Source: Micrococcus endophyticus
GTDB lineage: Bacteria; Actinomycetota; Actinomycetes; Actinomycetales; Micrococcaceae
Assembly (NCBI RefSeq): GCF_014205115.1
Contig: NZ_JACHMW010000001.1
Location: 1,488,001-1,552,000, forward strand
Direction: 5' to 3'
Length of the DNA: 64,000 nt
The translations under genes were made by a program, and so were the position numbers. Below the pieces are notes generated by a model. That model was not told the origin of the DNA. It ran no database searches and saw only the letters and a program-made list of their open reading frames with translations. This document shows positions 44,395-54,558 of this stretch, piece by piece; the first letter of the stretch is position 1; each line of letters opens with the position of its first letter.

Positions 44395-46002
44395 GTGCCC
44401 GCCACCGCCCTCGCCACCCGCCCCGCCGCCGTCGACGACGGCCCCTACGGCGCGGCCACGCTGCGTGCGCGCCTGGGCGTGGCCACGGCGCCCCTCACGC
44501 GGTGGCACTGGATCCTGCCGCTGCTGGTCACCGCGCTGGCCGGCGTCCTGCGGTTCACGAACCTGGCCCACCCGGATCAGCTGATCTTCGACGAGACCTA
44601 CTACCCCAAGGACGCCTACTCGCTCCTGCAGTCCGGCTACGAGCGCCGGTGGGAGGAGGACGTCAACGACGCGTTCGTCCGCGGCGAGGCGGAGCCGCTC
44701 GAGTCCGCCGCCTACGTGGTGCACCCGCCGCTGGGCAAGTGGCTGATCGGCCTGGGCATGCTCGCCTTCGGCACGGACAACGGGGTGGGCTGGCGGTTCA
44801 GCGCCGCCGTGGCCGGCACCCTGTCTGTGCTGCTGGTGGCCCTCGTGGCCCAGCACCTGCTGCGCTCCGTGTCCCTGGGCGCCGTCGCCGGACTGCTGCT
44901 GGCCGTGGAGGGCCACCACCTGGTGATGTCCCGCATCGGGCTGCTGGACATCTTCCTCTCGTTCTTCGTCCTCGCGGCCTTCGCCGCGCTCCTGGCGGAC
45001 CGCGCCCACGGGCGGCGACTGCTGGCCGAACGCCTGGCCCGCGACGCCGCCCGGCGCGGCTACGACGCCCTGGCCACCGGGCCGTGGCTCGGCTGGCGGC
45101 CGTGGCGGCTGCTCGCCGGCGTGCTGCTCGGCGCCGGCTGCGCCGTGAAGCTCTCCGGGCTGGCCTTCATGGCGGCCTTCGGCCTGCTCACGGTGCTGTG
45201 GGACATGGCCGCGCGCCGGGACGCGGGCGTCCGCGACTGGGCGCGGGCCGGCGTCGTGAAGGACGGCCTGCTCGCCTTCGTGGCCGTGGTGGGCGGCGGC
45301 CTGGTCGCCTATCTCGCGTCCTGGACCGGCTGGTTCGCCACCGAGGGCGGCTACTACCGGATGTGGCACCGGGACAACCTGCCCGAGGGCCCGCTGGCGG
45401 GGCTCGTGCCCGGCCCCCTGCGGTCGCTGTGGCACTACCACGTGGAGTCCACGACCTTCCACGAGGGCCTCACCAGCCCCCACGACTACGCCGCCAGCCC
45501 GTGGACCTGGCCCTTCATGGGCCGGCCCGTGAGCTACTACTACCGCGGCGGCGAGCCCGGGCAGGAGGTCTGCCCCGCCGACGCCCCGAGCGCCTGCTCC
45601 GCCGCCATCACGGACATCGCCAACCCGCTGCTGTGGTGGACCGGCCTGATCGCGGTCCTCGTGTGCCTGTGGCTGCTGATCCGCCACCGGGACTGGCGCG
45701 CCGGCGCCCTCCTCGGCGCCTACCTCGCCGGGCAGGTCGTGTGGTTCCTGTGGCCCGAGCGCACCATGTTCTTCTTCTACACGGTCGCCTACGAGCCCTT
45801 CCTCATCCTGATGATCGTGCTGGCCCTGTCCCTGCTGCTGCGCCCCGGCCGCCGGCCCGGGCCCCGCTGGGGCTCGGCACTGGTGCTGGCGTACGCGGCC
45901 GCCGTCGTCGGGGTGTCCCTGTTCTTCCTGCCCGTGTGGATCGGGGACGTCATCCCCTACGACCAGTGGCGCTGGCGCATGTGGTTCAACAGCTGGATCT
46001 GA
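44395..46002 (+). CDS. Dolichyl-phosphate-mannose--protein mannosyltransferase (PMT family)
   Basis: About 535 residues and roughly eleven membrane segments. LIFDETYYPKDAYSLL carries the catalytic acidic pair of GT39 enzymes just after the first transmembrane segment. VVHPPLGKWLIGLGM, RIGLLDIFLSFFVLAAF and the C-terminal YTVAYEPFLILM are typical of actinobacterial PMTs. It transfers mannose from polyprenyl-phosphate mannose to secreted proteins at the membrane. GTG 44395 fits a leaderless start; ATG 44386 would add three residues. Confidence 0.93.
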   Translation: MPATALATRPAAVDDGPYGAATLRARLGVATAPLTRWHWILPLLVTALAGVLRFTNLAHPDQLIFDETYYPKDAYSLLQSGYERRWEEDVNDAFVRGEAEPLESAAYVVHPPLGKWLIGLGMLAFGTDNGVGWRFSAAVAGTLSVLLVALVAQHLLRSVSLGAVAGLLLAVEGHHLVMSRIGLLDIFLSFFVLAAFAALLADRAHGRRLLAERLARDAARRGYDALATGPWLGWRPWRLLAGVLLGAGCAVKLSGLAFMAAFGLLTVLWDMAARRDAGVRDWARAGVVKDGLLAFVAVVGGGLVAYLASWTGWFATEGGYYRMWHRDNLPEGPLAGLVPGPLRSLWHYHVESTTFHEGLTSPHDYAASPWTWPFMGRPVSYYYRGGEPGQEVCPADAPSACSAAITDIANPLLWWTGLIAVLVCLWLLIRHRDWRAGALLGAYLAGQVVWFLWPERTMFFFYTVAYEPFLILMIVLALSLLLRPGRRPGPRWGSALVLAYAAAVVGVSLFFLPVWIGDVIPYDQWRWRMWFNSWI

Positions 46003-46045
46003 GCGCCCCGGGCCGCAGGGCCGCGCGTCTCGGCCACGTTCTCGA

Positions 46046-46051
46046 TACGCT
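46046..46051 (+). promoter_or_regulatory. TANNNT -10 box (leaderless) for the acyl-CoA ligase
   Basis: TACGCT ends six bases before GTG 46058, where no Shine-Dalgarno is visible at proper distance. Confidence 0.45.
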
Positions 46052-46057
46052 CAGGGA

Positions 46058-47902
46058 GTGCAGAACCAGATCCCCATCACCGAGTCCGCCACCGAGCTCG
46101 ACTGGATGCCGCCCGCGGACTCCAACATCACGGACCTCATCCTGTCCTCCCTCCAGCAGGACCCGATGGCGCCCGTGTACGCCCTGCGCAACGGCACCGG
46201 GGGCTGGACGGACGTGCGCTTCGAGGCCTTCATCGACCAGGTCCGCGCCGCCGCGCGCGGCCTGATCGCCCACGGCGTGGCCCCCGGCGACCGCGTGGGC
46301 CTGTTCGCCGCCACCTCCTACGAGTGGGCCGTACTGGACCAGGCCGTGTGGTTCGCCGGGGCCGTCTCCGTGCCGATCTACGAGACCTCCTCCGTCCACC
46401 AGGTGGAGCACATCCTCACCGACTCCGGCGCCCGCGCGGTGGCCTGCGGGACCGAGGCGCTCGCCGCCCGCGTGAAGGAGGCCGCCGCGGCCCAGGGCCT
46501 GGACGTGGCCACGTTCCCCATGACCGCGGACGGGCTGGCCGAGCTCGCCGAGGCCGGTGCCTTCGTGGCCGAGGACGCGGTGGAGCACGCCCGCTCGCTG
46601 GCCACGCTCGCCGACCCCGCCTCGATCGTCTACACGTCCGGCACCACCGGCCGGCCCAAGGGCGCCGTCATCACCCACGGCAACCTCGCCGGCGCCTCGA
46701 TCAACGTGCTCTCCTTCGCCCGCGAGGTGGTCCAGTGGACCCCCGCCGGCACCGCCTCCCGCACCCTGATGTTCCTCCCCCTGGCCCACGTGCTCGCGCA
46801 CGCCGTCCAGGTCATCTGCCTGTACGCGCGGATCCAGGTGGCCCACGCCCCCTCCCCCGCCACCCTGCTGCGGGACCTGGCCTCCTTCCACCCCACCTGG
46901 CTGCTGGCCGTGCCGCGCGTGTTCGAGAAGGTCGAGTCCGGCGTCGCCACCAAGGCGCAGAAGGCCGGCACCGGCACGGTGTACCAGGCGGCCCGCAGCA
47001 CCGCCATCGCCTGGTCCAAGGCCCTCGAGGAGAAGAAGTTCGGCTCCGGGCGCGGGCCCTCCCCCGCGCTGCGCGCCCGCCACGCCCTGTTCGACCGGCT
47101 CGTCTACCGCAAGATCCGCGAGGCCCTCGGCGGCGAGGTGCGCACCTGCGTGTCCGGCGCGTCCGCGCTCTCCGAGGAGCTCGTGCACTTCTTCCGCGGC
47201 GCCGGCGTGCCCATCGTGGAGGGCTACGGCCTCACCGAGAGCACCGCCCCCGCCACCGTGAACATCCCCGGCGCCCACCGCGTGGGCACCGTGGGCCTGC
47301 CCGTGCCCGGCGTCACCGTGAAGATCGCCGAGGACGGCGAGGTCCTGCTGCGCGGCCCCGTGATGTTCAGCGGCTACCACGGCATGCCCGAGGCCTCCGC
47401 CGAGTCCCACGCCGATGACGGGTTCTTCCGCACCGGGGACATCGGATCCCTGGACGAGCACGGCTACCTGCGCATCACCGGCCGCAAGAAGGACGTCATC
47501 ATCACCGCCGGCGGCAAGAACGTGTACCCCACCCCCATGGAGGAGGCGCTGCGCCAGCACCGGCTGATCGAGCACGTGGTGGTGGTCGGTGAGAACCGCC
47601 CGTTCGTGGGCGCCCTCGTGACCCTGGACGAGGAGGAGCTCACCCGCTGGAGCCTGGACCGCGAGCGCAGCCTCACCCCCGCCGAGGCCGCCCAGGACCC
47701 CGCCGTGCTGGAGACCATCCAGGAGGCCGTGGACCGCGTGAACGAGGACGTCTCCCGCGCCGAGTCCATCCGCCGCATCCGCATCCTGGACCACGCCTTC
47801 ACCGAGGACTCCGGCTACGTCACTCCGTCCCAGAAGCTCAAGCGCGCGAAGGTCATCGAGGACTACGCCGAGGACGTGGACGCGCTCTACCGCGGACGCT
47901 GA
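46058..47902 (+). CDS. Long-chain fatty-acid--CoA ligase (AMP-forming)
   Basis: 614 residues of the ANL superfamily, FadD15-like. IVYTSGTTGRPKGAVITHGN is the AMP-binding motif. EGYGLTESTAPATVN, FRTGDIGSLDEHGYLRITGR and the C-terminal catalytic Lys region (TPSQKLKRAKV) are intact. It activates fatty acids to acyl-CoA. GTG 46058 follows the mannosyltransferase gene by 55 bases. Confidence 0.93.
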   Translation: MQNQIPITESATELDWMPPADSNITDLILSSLQQDPMAPVYALRNGTGGWTDVRFEAFIDQVRAAARGLIAHGVAPGDRVGLFAATSYEWAVLDQAVWFAGAVSVPIYETSSVHQVEHILTDSGARAVACGTEALAARVKEAAAAQGLDVATFPMTADGLAELAEAGAFVAEDAVEHARSLATLADPASIVYTSGTTGRPKGAVITHGNLAGASINVLSFAREVVQWTPAGTASRTLMFLPLAHVLAHAVQVICLYARIQVAHAPSPATLLRDLASFHPTWLLAVPRVFEKVESGVATKAQKAGTGTVYQAARSTAIAWSKALEEKKFGSGRGPSPALRARHALFDRLVYRKIREALGGEVRTCVSGASALSEELVHFFRGAGVPIVEGYGLTESTAPATVNIPGAHRVGTVGLPVPGVTVKIAEDGEVLLRGPVMFSGYHGMPEASAESHADDGFFRTGDIGSLDEHGYLRITGRKKDVIITAGGKNVYPTPMEEALRQHRLIEHVVVVGENRPFVGALVTLDEEELTRWSLDRERSLTPAEAAQDPAVLETIQEAVDRVNEDVSRAESIRRIRILDHAFTEDSGYVTPSQKLKRAKVIEDYAEDVDALYRGR

Positions 47903-47932
47903 CGAGGACGCGCCCCACCGCGGACGCGGACG

Positions 47933-47971
47933 ACGACGGCCCGCCACCGTGGAGAGGTGGCGGGCCGTCGT
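47933..47971. terminator. Strong bidirectional hairpin terminator
   Basis: A perfect 16-bp stem (47933-47948 with 47956-47971) and a seven-base loop lie between the convergent acyl-CoA ligase and DUF1461 genes. Confidence 0.75.
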
Positions 47972-48032
47972 GCTCCCGGCCGCAGGGCCGGCGCGGCTCG
48001 GCGCCGGTTCGGCTCGGCGCAGCGCGGTCGGA

Positions 48033-49268
48033 TCAGCGCACCTGCGAGTCCTCCTCGCGGGCCCAGCGCAGGCGGGTGTCCAACAGCTGGCCGCGGCGGT
48101 CCGCGGACATCTCCCGACGCCGGCGGGTGGGCCACGTGAACACGAGCGTCACCAGCGAGGCGATCAGGGCGATCGCCCCGACCACGAGGGCCGCGTCCAC
48201 CCAGAACTGCTCCGGGTAGAGGCGGATGAGGGCGTCGCGCGCGGAGAACGTCCAGGTGCCGTCCGCGAAGAACAGCGAGTGGAAGCCGGCGAAGAAGGTC
48301 TCCCAGCCGAGCACCGCCAGCACCGCGAGCGCGATCAGCGCGAGCGGCAGCCACAGGGCGCCGGCGAACAGGGCGCGGCGCACCCCGCCGGGGCTGGTCC
48401 GCAGCAGGTGGGCGATCAGCAGGGCGCAGACCACCACGAGCGCCACGAGCGCCGCCAGGGCGATCCACAGGACCACCTTGACGTCCGTCATGTGCGAGAC
48501 CTCGGCCTCGGTGAACAGCGGCTCGCCCTGGTGGGTGAGGCTGCTCAGGTACCGCGACCCGGCCAGGTTGGTCACGTAGTCCAGCCCGGCGGAGCCGTAG
48601 TGCATGCGGTCGCCCGTGTCGAAGCCGAACCGGTCCGCGGGGAAGCCGGGCCGGTGGTACTCGAGCCACAGGAAGGCCGGGCTCGCCACGAACCGCACGG
48701 CGGTCAGCAGCAGGGCCAGCGGGGCCAGGATCGCCAGCAGCACCTGGGCGACGCGCGGGCCCGCCTTGGGCAGGCGCGCCCGCTCCTCGGGGGTGGGGCC
48801 CTGCAGGGCCACGGACGAGCTCGCCGCGTAGGCCGCCGAGGCGTCCTGCGGGTAGCGGTCCGCCGGGTCGGCCGCGCTGGAGCCCGAGGCGGAGCGGGCG
48901 CCCACGGCCGCGCTCAGCGGGCCGAGCTCGTCGGCCCCGGGCAGCGGGCGCCGGTCCGAGGACGGCACCGCGCGCGAGGCCACGATGTCCCGCTCCCGCG
49001 CGTCGGGCATCCCCCGCTCGGCCGGCCGCTCGGCGCGGCCGTCCGCCGCGGCGGCGTCCCCGCCGCGCAGCGCGGCGAGGTCCTCCGGACTGAGCGCGGA
49101 GGTGTGCTGCACCCCGGCGTCGTCGCGCCCGGAAGCGGGCAGCGCCTGGGTGCGGTTCGGGTCCTCCGCGGCGTCGTCCTCCGCGAACGCGCCGTAGTCC
49201 AGTCCGGACTCGAAGTCCTCTGCCCCGGCGCGCTCCTCGCGCCCGCGGCCGGCCTGATGCGAAGCCAT
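48033..49268 (-). CDS. TIGR01906/DUF1461 integral membrane protein
   Basis: 411 residues. The first 165 are hydrophilic and disordered-looking (Ala/Asp/Arg-rich). After that come about five membrane segments with an extracellular stretch containing YHRPGFPADRFGFDTGDRMH and LTHQGEPLFTEAEVSHM, then LFFADGTWTFSARDALIRLYP. These match the DUF1461 family, whose function is unknown to me. GAGGAGGGAC fixes ATG 49268. Confidence 0.8.
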   Translation of the reverse strand: MASHQAGRGREERAGAEDFESGLDYGAFAEDDAAEDPNRTQALPASGRDDAGVQHTSALSPEDLAALRGGDAAAADGRAERPAERGMPDARERDIVASRAVPSSDRRPLPGADELGPLSAAVGARSASGSSAADPADRYPQDASAAYAASSSVALQGPTPEERARLPKAGPRVAQVLLAILAPLALLLTAVRFVASPAFLWLEYHRPGFPADRFGFDTGDRMHYGSAGLDYVTNLAGSRYLSSLTHQGEPLFTEAEVSHMTDVKVVLWIALAALVALVVVCALLIAHLLRTSPGGVRRALFAGALWLPLALIALAVLAVLGWETFFAGFHSLFFADGTWTFSARDALIRLYPEQFWVDAALVVGAIALIASLVTLVFTWPTRRRREMSADRRGQLLDTRLRWAREEDSQVR

Positions 49269-49311
49269 GCTCGTCCCTCCTCGGGTGGGTCCGTCCGCGG
49301 GTGCGCGGCGG

Positions 49312-50871
<1,560 letters not shown>

Positions 50872-50878
50872 GCGCCCC

Positions 50879-50884
50879 AGCCTA
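50879..50884 (-). promoter_or_regulatory. TANNNT -10 box (leaderless) for ahcY
   Basis: TAGGCT on the minus strand ends seven bases before ATG 50871. Confidence 0.5.
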
Positions 50885-50964
50885 CCGATGCCGCCCGTCG
50901 GGAACGCGGCCCGCGGTCCCCGGGCGACCCGGTCCGGTCCCGGCCCCCGCTCGGCCGGGGTCCC

Positions 50965-51036
50965 GTAACGCGTGCGTCACGAACGTGGACACCCTCACGT
51001 CACCGTGCAATCTATCTTCTAGAGGTTAGGTGTTAC
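50965..51036 (+). promoter_or_regulatory. Candidate nitrogen-control operator region before amtB
   Basis: GTNAC-type pentamers occur at 50965 (GTAAC), 50976 (GTCAC), 50999 (GTCAC) and 51032 (GTTAC). The first two are 11 bases apart and the last two 33 apart, multiples of the helical repeat used by GlnR boxes. TATCTT at 51013-51018 could be the -10. No regulator gene is in the window. Confidence 0.35.
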
Positions 51037-51074
51037 CGATCCTCCCCCCATCCCCCCACACAGAGGAGACGCGC

Positions 51075-52316
51075 ATGCAACCGGCAGACATCGCCTGGAT
51101 ACTCGCGGCGGCGGCCATGGTGCTGCTCATGTTCCCCGGACTGGCATTCCTGTACGGCGGAATGCTCGACGACCGCAACGTCCTCAACATGCTCATGATG
51201 GTGATGAGCGGCCTCGCGGTCGGCGGCGTGGCCTACGTCGTCCTGGGCCACGGCCTGGTGTTCGGCGACTCGGTGGGCGGGCTCCGCCTGATCGGCAACC
51301 CCGCGGAGTTCGCCTTCTTCGACGCCTTCGTCGCCGACGACGGGGCCGGCGGGACGATCTCCGCCGCCTTCTTCATCCTCTTCGCCGCCATCAGCGTCTC
51401 GCTCGTCGCCTCGGGCGCGGCCGGGCGCATGAAGTTCGGCGCCTGGCTCGTGTTCGCCGCCCTCTGGGTGCTCCTGGTCTACAGCCCGCTGGCCCACTGG
51501 GTGTTCGCGTTCGACGACGAGGAGACCGGCGTCGTCGGCGGCTGGATGGCCAACGTCCTCGGCCTGCACGACTACGCCGGCGGCACCGCCATCCACATGA
51601 ACGCCGGCGCCGCGGGCCTCGCCCTGGCGATGGTGCTGGGCCGGCGGCACACGGGCACCGCGATGCGCCCGCACAACCTGCCGCTGATGCTCATCGGCGT
51701 CGGCATGCTCATGATGGGCTGGATCGGCTTCAACGGCGGCACCGCCGCCGGGGCGAACCACGTCGCGGAGTACGCCGTGATGACCACCATCCTCGCCACG
51801 TGCGGAGGCATGCTCGGCTTCATCGCCGTCGAACGGGTCCGTGACGGCCACGCCACCCTCCTGGGCATGGGCACCGGCATCATCGCCAGCCTCGTGGCCA
51901 TCACCCCGGTGGCCGACGCCGTGCACCCCATCGGCGCGATCCTCGTCGGCTTCCTCGGCGCCGCGGCCGCCGCGTGGGCCATCACCTGGAAGCGCCGGCA
52001 CCGGATCGACGACTCCATGGACGTGTTCGCCGTGCACGGGATCGCCGGCATCGCCGGGGCCATGTTCGCCGTCTTCTTCGCCACCGCGGCGGCCCCGGCC
52101 GGGATGGCGGGCGTCGTGTTCGGCGGCGATCCGAGCATGATCTGGCGCGAAGCGCTCGCGATCGTCGTGACGCTCGTGTACTCGTTCGGCATGACCTACG
52201 CCATCGCCTGGGTCATGGACCGGATCCACCCCATCCGCGTCCCCGAGGAGGGCGAGGAGCTCGGGCTCGACCGGGCCCTGCACGCCGAGTCCGCGTACGA
52301 CGGCGGCATCATCTGA
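51075..52316 (+). CDS. amtB: Ammonium transporter
   Basis: 413 residues with about eleven membrane segments and no signal extension. FPGLAFLYGGMLDDRNVLNM is the Amt signature near the N-terminus. DYAGGTAIHMNAGAAGL and FAVHGIAGIAGAMF carry the two pore histidines. GAGGAG seven bases upstream fixes ATG 51075. PII follows 38 bases later, the normal amtB-glnK pair. It imports ammonium and is gated by PII. Confidence 0.96.
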   Translation: MQPADIAWILAAAAMVLLMFPGLAFLYGGMLDDRNVLNMLMMVMSGLAVGGVAYVVLGHGLVFGDSVGGLRLIGNPAEFAFFDAFVADDGAGGTISAAFFILFAAISVSLVASGAAGRMKFGAWLVFAALWVLLVYSPLAHWVFAFDDEETGVVGGWMANVLGLHDYAGGTAIHMNAGAAGLALAMVLGRRHTGTAMRPHNLPLMLIGVGMLMMGWIGFNGGTAAGANHVAEYAVMTTILATCGGMLGFIAVERVRDGHATLLGMGTGIIASLVAITPVADAVHPIGAILVGFLGAAAAAWAITWKRRHRIDDSMDVFAVHGIAGIAGAMFAVFFATAAAPAGMAGVVFGGDPSMIWREALAIVVTLVYSFGMTYAIAWVMDRIHPIRVPEEGEELGLDRALHAESAYDGGII

Positions 52317-52354
52317 CCACCCCGCACATCCGCGGCAGCAGCAGGAGGAACACC

Positions 52355-52702
52355 ATGAAGCTCATCACCGCCGTCATCCGACCGAGCCGGCTCAAGAAGG
52401 TCGGCAACGCCCTCGAGGCCGCCGGCCTCACCGGCCTCACGGCCACCGAGGTCCAGGGACGGGGCGCCCAGGGCGGCCGCACCGAGTACTACCGCGGAGA
52501 GGCCCACGACGTCGTCTTCCGCACCAAGGTCCGCCTCGAGATGGTCGTCGCCGACGAACAGCTGGAGGACGCCATCGACGTGCTGGTCGCCGCGGCGCGC
52601 TCCGACGACGAGGGAACGATCGGCGACGGCAAGGTCTGGGTGACCGACGTCGTCCGCGTCGTCCGCGTCCGCACCGGCGAGACCGGCCCCGAGGCCGTCT
52701 GA
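52355..52702 (+). CDS. glnK: PII nitrogen regulatory protein with His at position 51
   Basis: 115 residues, normal PII length. MKLITAVIRPSRLKKVGNAL opens the fold. GDGKVWVTDVVRVVRVRTGE is the C-terminal ATP/2-oxoglutarate signature. The T-loop reads GGRTEYYRGEAHDVVF. Aligned to the usual TELYRGAEY, Tyr51, the uridylylation/adenylylation site, is replaced by His (codon CAC 52505-52507). AGGAGG lies upstream. It follows amtB; no glnD follows, unlike many actinobacteria. Confidence 0.93.
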   Translation: MKLITAVIRPSRLKKVGNALEAAGLTGLTATEVQGRGAQGGRTEYYRGEAHDVVFRTKVRLEMVVADEQLEDAIDVLVAAARSDDEGTIGDGKVWVTDVVRVVRVRTGETGPEAV

Positions 52703-52779
52703 GCCGGCCCCGAAGCCGTCCGACCCGACTCCGACCGCCCACCCCCGCGACCACCTCACCCCCAAGAAAGAGGAGCCCC

Positions 52780-53916
52780 ATGTCCACCGAGATCAACTTC
52801 CGCTACCTCAGCGAGCCCGACATGATCGAGGCCGGCGTCGGCGACCTCGTGCGCTGCACCGACGTCATGGAGGAGGCCCTCGTGCTGATGCGCAAGGGCG
52901 ACTACATGATGGCCGGAGAGAACGGCAACTCGCACGGCGCCATGATCACCTTCCCCGGCGATCCCGAGCACGAGGGCATGCCCAAGGACGGCCCGGACCG
53001 CCGCTTCATGGCCATGCCCGCCTACCTCGGCGGGCGCTTCGGCACCACCGGCGTGAAGTGGTACGGCTCGAACGCGGAGAACCGCGCCAAGGGCCTGCCC
53101 CGCTCCATCCACGTGTTCGTCCTCAACGACCGTGACACGGGCGCCCCGCTGGCGATCATGAGCGCGAACCTGCTCAGCGCGTACCGCACCGGCTCCGTGC
53201 CCGGCGTGGGGGTCAAGCACCTCGCCAAGGAGGACGCGAAGACCGTGGCGGTGGTGGGCCCCGGCGTCATCGCCCGCTCCACGCTGGAGACCACGCTCGC
53301 TCTGCGCCCGTCCATCGACACCCTCACCGTGAAGGGCCGGGGCGCGGCCAGCACCCAGGCGTTCGTCGACTGGGCCACCGCGACGTTCCCGCAGCTCACG
53401 AGCGCCACGGTCTGCGAGAGCATCGAGGAGGCCATCGCGGACGCCGACATCGTCATGGCGACCACCACCACCGACGCCGCCGGCAGCTCCGCCTTCCCCT
53501 ACTTCCCGAAGTCGGCGATCAAGCCCGGCGCGCTGCTGCTGCTGCCCGCCGCGGCCCGCTTCGACGACGACTTCCTCGCCGGCGACGACGCCCGCCTCGT
53601 GATCGACGCCCAGGGCCTCTACGACGCGTGGCTCGAGGAGTACGGCGCGCAGGCGTACCAGATCCTCGGCATCCCCGGCTCGCACTGGTTCGGCCTGGTG
53701 GAGCAGGGCGTGCTACCCGCGGAGAAGATCGAGGAGATCGCGGACATCGCCACCGGCGCCCTGCCCGCCCGCCGGAACGACGAGGAGATCATCCTCTACT
53801 CCGTGGGCGGCATGCCGATCGAGGACGTCGCGTGGGCCACGGACCTCTACCGCACGGCCGAGGAGAAGGGCATCGGCACGGTGCTGAACCTCTGGGAGAC
53901 CCCGGCCCTGGCCTGA
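52780..53916 (+). CDS. Ornithine cyclodeaminase/mu-crystallin family protein
   Basis: 378 residues. VKWYGSNAENRAKGLPRSIH and IMSANLLSAYRTGSVPGVGV are substrate-site blocks of the family. VAVVGPGVIARSTLETTL is the NAD(P) site. The end VEDVAWATDLY type (IEDVAWATDLYRTAEEKG) is normal. Some databases call close relatives tyramine oxidase subunit B; I cannot test that. It may release ammonia from an amino acid. GAGGAG upstream of ATG 52780. It lies 77 bases after PII. Confidence 0.85.
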   Translation: MSTEINFRYLSEPDMIEAGVGDLVRCTDVMEEALVLMRKGDYMMAGENGNSHGAMITFPGDPEHEGMPKDGPDRRFMAMPAYLGGRFGTTGVKWYGSNAENRAKGLPRSIHVFVLNDRDTGAPLAIMSANLLSAYRTGSVPGVGVKHLAKEDAKTVAVVGPGVIARSTLETTLALRPSIDTLTVKGRGAASTQAFVDWATATFPQLTSATVCESIEEAIADADIVMATTTTDAAGSSAFPYFPKSAIKPGALLLLPAAARFDDDFLAGDDARLVIDAQGLYDAWLEEYGAQAYQILGIPGSHWFGLVEQGVLPAEKIEEIADIATGALPARRNDEEIILYSVGGMPIEDVAWATDLYRTAEEKGIGTVLNLWETPALA

Positions 53917-53925
53917 GCCCTCCCG

Positions 53926-53964
53926 GGACGGGCCCCGCGCCCCAGGACGGCGCGCGGCCCGTCC
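53926..53964. terminator. Bidirectional hairpin terminator
   Basis: GGACGGGCC and GGCCCGTCC close a stem with a further internal GC-rich pairing, between the convergent cyclodeaminase and HutD genes. Confidence 0.6.
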
Positions 53965-53975
53965 GCGCGCCGGCG

Positions 53976-54521
53976 TCAGGACAGCACGAGCAGCGCCCAC
54001 GTCCCCGCCCGCGCGGCCGTCCACGCGTCGGCCTCGGAGCACCTGAGCAGGTCGAAGGGCCCGACGTCGCCCGCCGGCTCGAGCGCCACCGCGAGCGTCT
54101 CGCCCGCGGGGGCGGGCGACCCGGACGTCGGCGACCACAGCCGAGGGAGCGGCGGGGCAGGCTCCCCGGTCCGCTCCACCATGAGGTTCACCGCGTGGCA
54201 GGGCGTCGGCAGGTCCACAAGGTCGACGGTCGCGCCGCCGTCGAACTCGCACACGGTCCCGGCCTGCACTGGGGTGCGCATCCCGTCCACGGTCAGGACC
54301 ACGTCCCCGCCGACGGGCAGGAACCGGCGGTGGCGGCCGGGCAGTGGCGAGAACGGCGCCGCCCGCTCGAGCGAGGCCACGCTGAGGCGCCAGCGGGGCA
54401 GGCCCGGCGTGAGGATCGCGGACTCCTGAGGGGAGACCAGCTCCACCGTGGTGCCGGCTCCGTTCGCCCACCGCACCGACGGCCGGTCCCGGTGTCGCGC
54501 GATCAGCGTTCCGATGCCCAT
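53976..54521 (-). CDS. HutD/Ves family protein
   Basis: 181 residues with a cupin-like fold. VRWANGAGTTVELVSP, PRWRLSVASLERAAPFSPLPG and RRFLPVGGDVVLTVDG match HutD. Family members are linked to histidine utilisation and nitrogen metabolism but lack a firm biochemical role. No hut genes lie in the window. TACGCT six bases before ATG 54521 suggests a leaderless mRNA. Confidence 0.85.
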   Translation of the reverse strand: MGIGTLIARHRDRPSVRWANGAGTTVELVSPQESAILTPGLPRWRLSVASLERAAPFSPLPGRHRRFLPVGGDVVLTVDGMRTPVQAGTVCEFDGGATVDLVDLPTPCHAVNLMVERTGEPAPPLPRLWSPTSGSPAPAGETLAVALEPAGDVGPFDLLRCSEADAWTAARAGTWALLVLS

Positions 54522-54527
54522 CGGCCC

Positions 54528-54533
54528 AGCGTA
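54528..54533 (-). promoter_or_regulatory. TANNNT -10 box (leaderless) for hutD-like gene
   Basis: TACGCT on the minus strand ends six bases before ATG 54521, close after the lysR-type gene's stop. Confidence 0.45.
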
Positions 54534-54558
54534 GCCAGGCCGCGCCGGCGGATCGGCA

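Noticed and set aside
50872-50964. Possible SAH riboswitch upstream of ahcY
   Set aside because: The start at 50871 looks leaderless (TAGGCT seven bases upstream), leaving no room for a structured leader, and I see no matching fold.
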